Assembly: GCA_020638695.1 (NCBI GenBank)
Contig: JACKIB010000021.1
Span: forward strand, 1 to 64,000
DNA: 64,000 nt
Direction: 5' to 3'
Source of the DNA: Planctomycetota bacterium
GTDB lineage: Bacteria; Planctomycetota; UBA1135; UBA2386
The position numbers and the translations under genes are program-made. The stretch's first letter is position 1. Each line of letters begins with the position of its first letter. Below the pieces are notes generated by a model. The model did no database searches. It was not told where the DNA came from and saw only the letters and a list, made by a program, of their open reading frames with translations. Below are positions 61,853-64,000 of this stretch, in pieces.

Positions 61853-64000
61853 TCATCGGACCAGCGGCGCGCCCTCCCAGAAGCGCAGCGTGCGCGCCGT
61901 GGCCGCGACGTACAGATCGCCCCGAACCGCCGAACCCAGCACCGGCGCCGGCGTGCCCGAGGGCACCGTCACGCACCGCGCACCGGACGCGGCATCGAAC
62001 ACCAGCAAGCTGCCTTTCTCCGTGCAGGCGAGCACCCGCGAGCCGTCGCGCGAGAACCGCGGCGCGGCGCACCCACCGCGCACACCGGGGACGCTCCACA
62101 GCAGCCGCCCGCTGTCGACGTCCCACACCGCAAGCCGACTCGCAGGCACCCACACGCTCGCCGCGACGCGGCGCCCGTCGGCGGAGAACGCCGGTTTGCC
62201 GTAGACGAACTCCTCGCCCGGCACCACCAGTTCCCGCACCAGCGCACCGGTCTCGGCGTCGAGCAAGCGCAGCCGGCCATCGTTGGCCCCGGCGGCGATC
62301 CACCTTCCGTCGGGCGAGAAGGCGCACTCGTGTGCCCCGTTCGGCCACACGTCGGGCTTCCCGGCGGACACCGTCCACAGCGGCCGCAACCCGTTCAGCT
62401 CGAACAGCCGCACCCGCCCGTCGATCCCCGCCGTCACACAGCGCGGGAGTGTCGGGTGGACGTCGAGCCCCGCGATCCCCTCCGTGTGCGCCTTGCACGT
62501 CGCGACCTCCGCGTCGGTGTCGGCGTCGTACACCGTCACGCTGCCGAATCGATCGCCGGCGACCAAGCGCCGCCCGTCCGGGGTGAACGCGAACGTCGCG
62601 CGGTGGCTGCGGAGCGACGTGCGACGCGCCAACCGGCGCTGCCGCACATCCCAGATCTCCACCCAGCCCGACATTCCGGCGACCGCGAGCTCCGCGCAGC
62701 CCGGGCGGAACGCCAAGCCGTAGCCCGCACTCGCCACCGGCACCTCGCTACACCCGGAACCGCGCAGCGACCAGAGCCGGGCGCCGTCCGCGCCCGCGCT
62801 GGCGAAACGGGCTCCGTTCCGCACGATGCACCCGACGTTCCCGGTGTGCCCGGTGAAGCGCCCGCGAACCCGCCAGCTCGCGACGTCCCAGACCGTGATG
62901 ATCGGGCGCCCCCCGGCGAGCAGCGCTTTGCCGTCGTCGCTCCACGCCAACGCCACCGGTCCGGACCACTGGTGCGCGAGCTCGCGAAGCCGCGCACCGG
63001 AGGCGAGGTCCCAGATCAGCACGCGCCCATCCCAACCACTGGAGGCTAGCCAGGCCCCGTCGGGACTCGGCGCCACCGCCTCGAGCCAGTCGGAATGCCC
63101 CGAGAGCTCGTGGACCAAGCCTCCGCTGGTCGCGTCGAACACTCGTACGGCGCTGGATCGGTCGCCGTCACCACCGCGGTCGCGGCCTCCGACGATCGCG
63201 AGCTTGCTGTCGGGCGACCAGGCGAGGCACGACACACCGAACAACCCTCGTACCAACACGGACTCGCACTGCAGGGACTCGGCCGACCACGTCTCGACCC
63301 GACCGGTGTCCCCACCGACCAGCAGGCGCACACCGTCGGGCGACAAGCTGGCGCGGATCCAGCGGCCCTGCGGCGCGCTGGCTCGCTGGATTCCGCGATC
63401 GAGGTCCACCGCGAAGATCCGGTCGCCGGCAGCCACCAGAACGCCTTGCGGGCCGCGAAACGAAACGGTGAGGACCTCACCGGGGAGCGACCACTGCCGC
63501 ACGCATTCGCCGGTCGACAGGTCCCACACGCGCAGCGTCCGGTCACGGCCACCGGTTGCCAGCCGCAGTCCGTCGGGTGCGAACGCGGCGCAGTGCACCA
63601 CACCCGCGTGGCCTCGCAGTTCGCCGTCGCTGGTGTCGGACAGCCGCTCCAGCGCGTGCCACTCCCAGCCGCGCAACGCCGGCGTGCAACCGTCCAGCAA
63701 GGCCCGCATGCCGTGGATGTCGCCGCGCTCGTAGGACAGGCTCGCCAGCGCGACCTGGTTGCGGTAGTCGCGTCGGCGCAGCCGGACCGCGGCGCGCGAC
63801 TGCAGCACGATCACCGCGACGAGTCCGAGGACGATCGCGAGCACCGCCGCCGCCGCACCCTTGTTGCGCTGGATCCACTTGCGCAACTCGACCAGCGCGC
63901 CGGTCTTGTGGGCGCGGACCACGCGGCCCTCGAGGTAGGCGCGCAGGTCGTCGGCGAGCTCCTGCATCGACGCGTAGCGGCGATCCGGTTCGCGCGCCAT
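61853..64000 (-). CDS. serine/threonine kinase-WD40 fusion protein (5' end outside window)
   Basis: Partial: 715 C-terminal residues. The first 30 (AREPDRRYASMQELADDLRAYLEG) are the end of a Hanks-type kinase C-lobe, so the catalytic domain lies beyond position 64000. A membrane helix (AAAAVLAIVLGLVAVIVLQS) follows, then a linker containing RDYRNQVALASLSYERGD and about ten to twelve WD40-like repeats (GHAGVVHCAAFAPDGLRLATGG, RVWDLSTGECVRQW). The propeller would be on the outer side of the inner membrane as a sensor or scaffold. Confidence 0.92.
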   Translation of the reverse strand: MAREPDRRYASMQELADDLRAYLEGRVVRAHKTGALVELRKWIQRNKGAAAAVLAIVLGLVAVIVLQSRAAVRLRRRDYRNQVALASLSYERGDIHGMRALLDGCTPALRGWEWHALERLSDTSDGELRGHAGVVHCAAFAPDGLRLATGGRDRTLRVWDLSTGECVRQWSLPGEVLTVSFRGPQGVLVAAGDRIFAVDLDRGIQRASAPQGRWIRASLSPDGVRLLVGGDTGRVETWSAESLQCESVLVRGLFGVSCLAWSPDSKLAIVGGRDRGGDGDRSSAVRVFDATSGGLVHELSGHSDWLEAVAPSPDGAWLASSGWDGRVLIWDLASGARLRELAHQWSGPVALAWSDDGKALLAGGRPIITVWDVASWRVRGRFTGHTGNVGCIVRNGARFASAGADGARLWSLRGSGCSEVPVASAGYGLAFRPGCAELAVAGMSGWVEIWDVRQRRLARRTSLRSHRATFAFTPDGRRLVAGDRFGSVTVYDADTDAEVATCKAHTEGIAGLDVHPTLPRCVTAGIDGRVRLFELNGLRPLWTVSAGKPDVWPNGAHECAFSPDGRWIAAGANDGRLRLLDAETGALVRELVVPGEEFVYGKPAFSADGRRVAASVWVPASRLAVWDVDSGRLLWSVPGVRGGCAAPRFSRDGSRVLACTEKGSLLVFDAASGARCVTVPSGTPAPVLGSAVRGDLYVAATARTLRFWEGAPLVR

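Overview
The window is uniformly GC-rich and is most likely chromosomal DNA of a planctomycete (phylum Planctomycetota). This rests on gene content rather than a marker match: a serine/threonine kinase fused to WD40 repeats beside an ECF sigma factor, many short-signal-peptide secreted proteins of unknown function (SBBP, CHRD and DNRLRE types), three AIM24 paralogues, and a reduced, rearranged ribosomal protein cluster. I see no phage, transposase, plasmid or CRISPR.

Left part (1-15.7 kb): a membrane-anchored kinase, a DUF4279 protein, helicase HrpB, then a housekeeping block on the minus strand that reads tadA, two tRNA-Ser genes, SRP RNA (ffs), dnaX, ybaB and recR. A 2.5-copy 147-bp tandem repeat sits between ybaB and recR. 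On the plus strand follow an N-acetyl/succinyl-ornithine carbamoyltransferase, dnaE and a GT22-like membrane glycosyltransferase whose end overlaps rplQ.

Middle part (15.6-33.8 kb): one long minus-strand block with str, S10, spc and alpha operon genes, from rpsL to rplQ. Promoter-like sites lie before rpsL and rpsJ. rplC, rpmD, map, infA and tuf are missing from their usual places. A divergent EF-G paralogue with an Asn in its P-loop occupies the fusA slot, and small rpmJ is present at 18540-18656.

Right part (33.8-64 kb): accessory genes. It holds a polytopic membrane protein with an 11-residue repeat tail, secreted proteins, a tandem AIM24 trio, a CsgG/TPR-type lipoprotein, a DUF434 gene and, directly upstream of it, a peroxiredoxin-like gene with an in-frame TGA where relatives have the first Cys of a CxxC motif. 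A 7-bp hairpin follows at the right distance, so I call it a selenoprotein. Next come DNRLRE and CHRD secreted proteins, DUF423, and an SRPBCC/ArsR-type pair with a promoter overlapped by an inverted repeat.

From 60.8 down to 50.4 kb runs a sigma-factor-led minus-strand array. It contains two membrane-anchored proteins, then repeated modules of a small Cys-containing secreted protein plus a large SBBP beta-propeller protein. Two modules are intact and two are eroded or chimeric. Each module is preceded by the same stem-loop, and one copy carries a compensatory base-pair change. The window ends inside a WD40-kinase gene that lies with an ECF sigma factor. The most interesting candidates are the selenoprotein, the stem-loop-led secreted protein array, the loss of rplC from the S10 operon, and a family of dispersed imperfect repeats.
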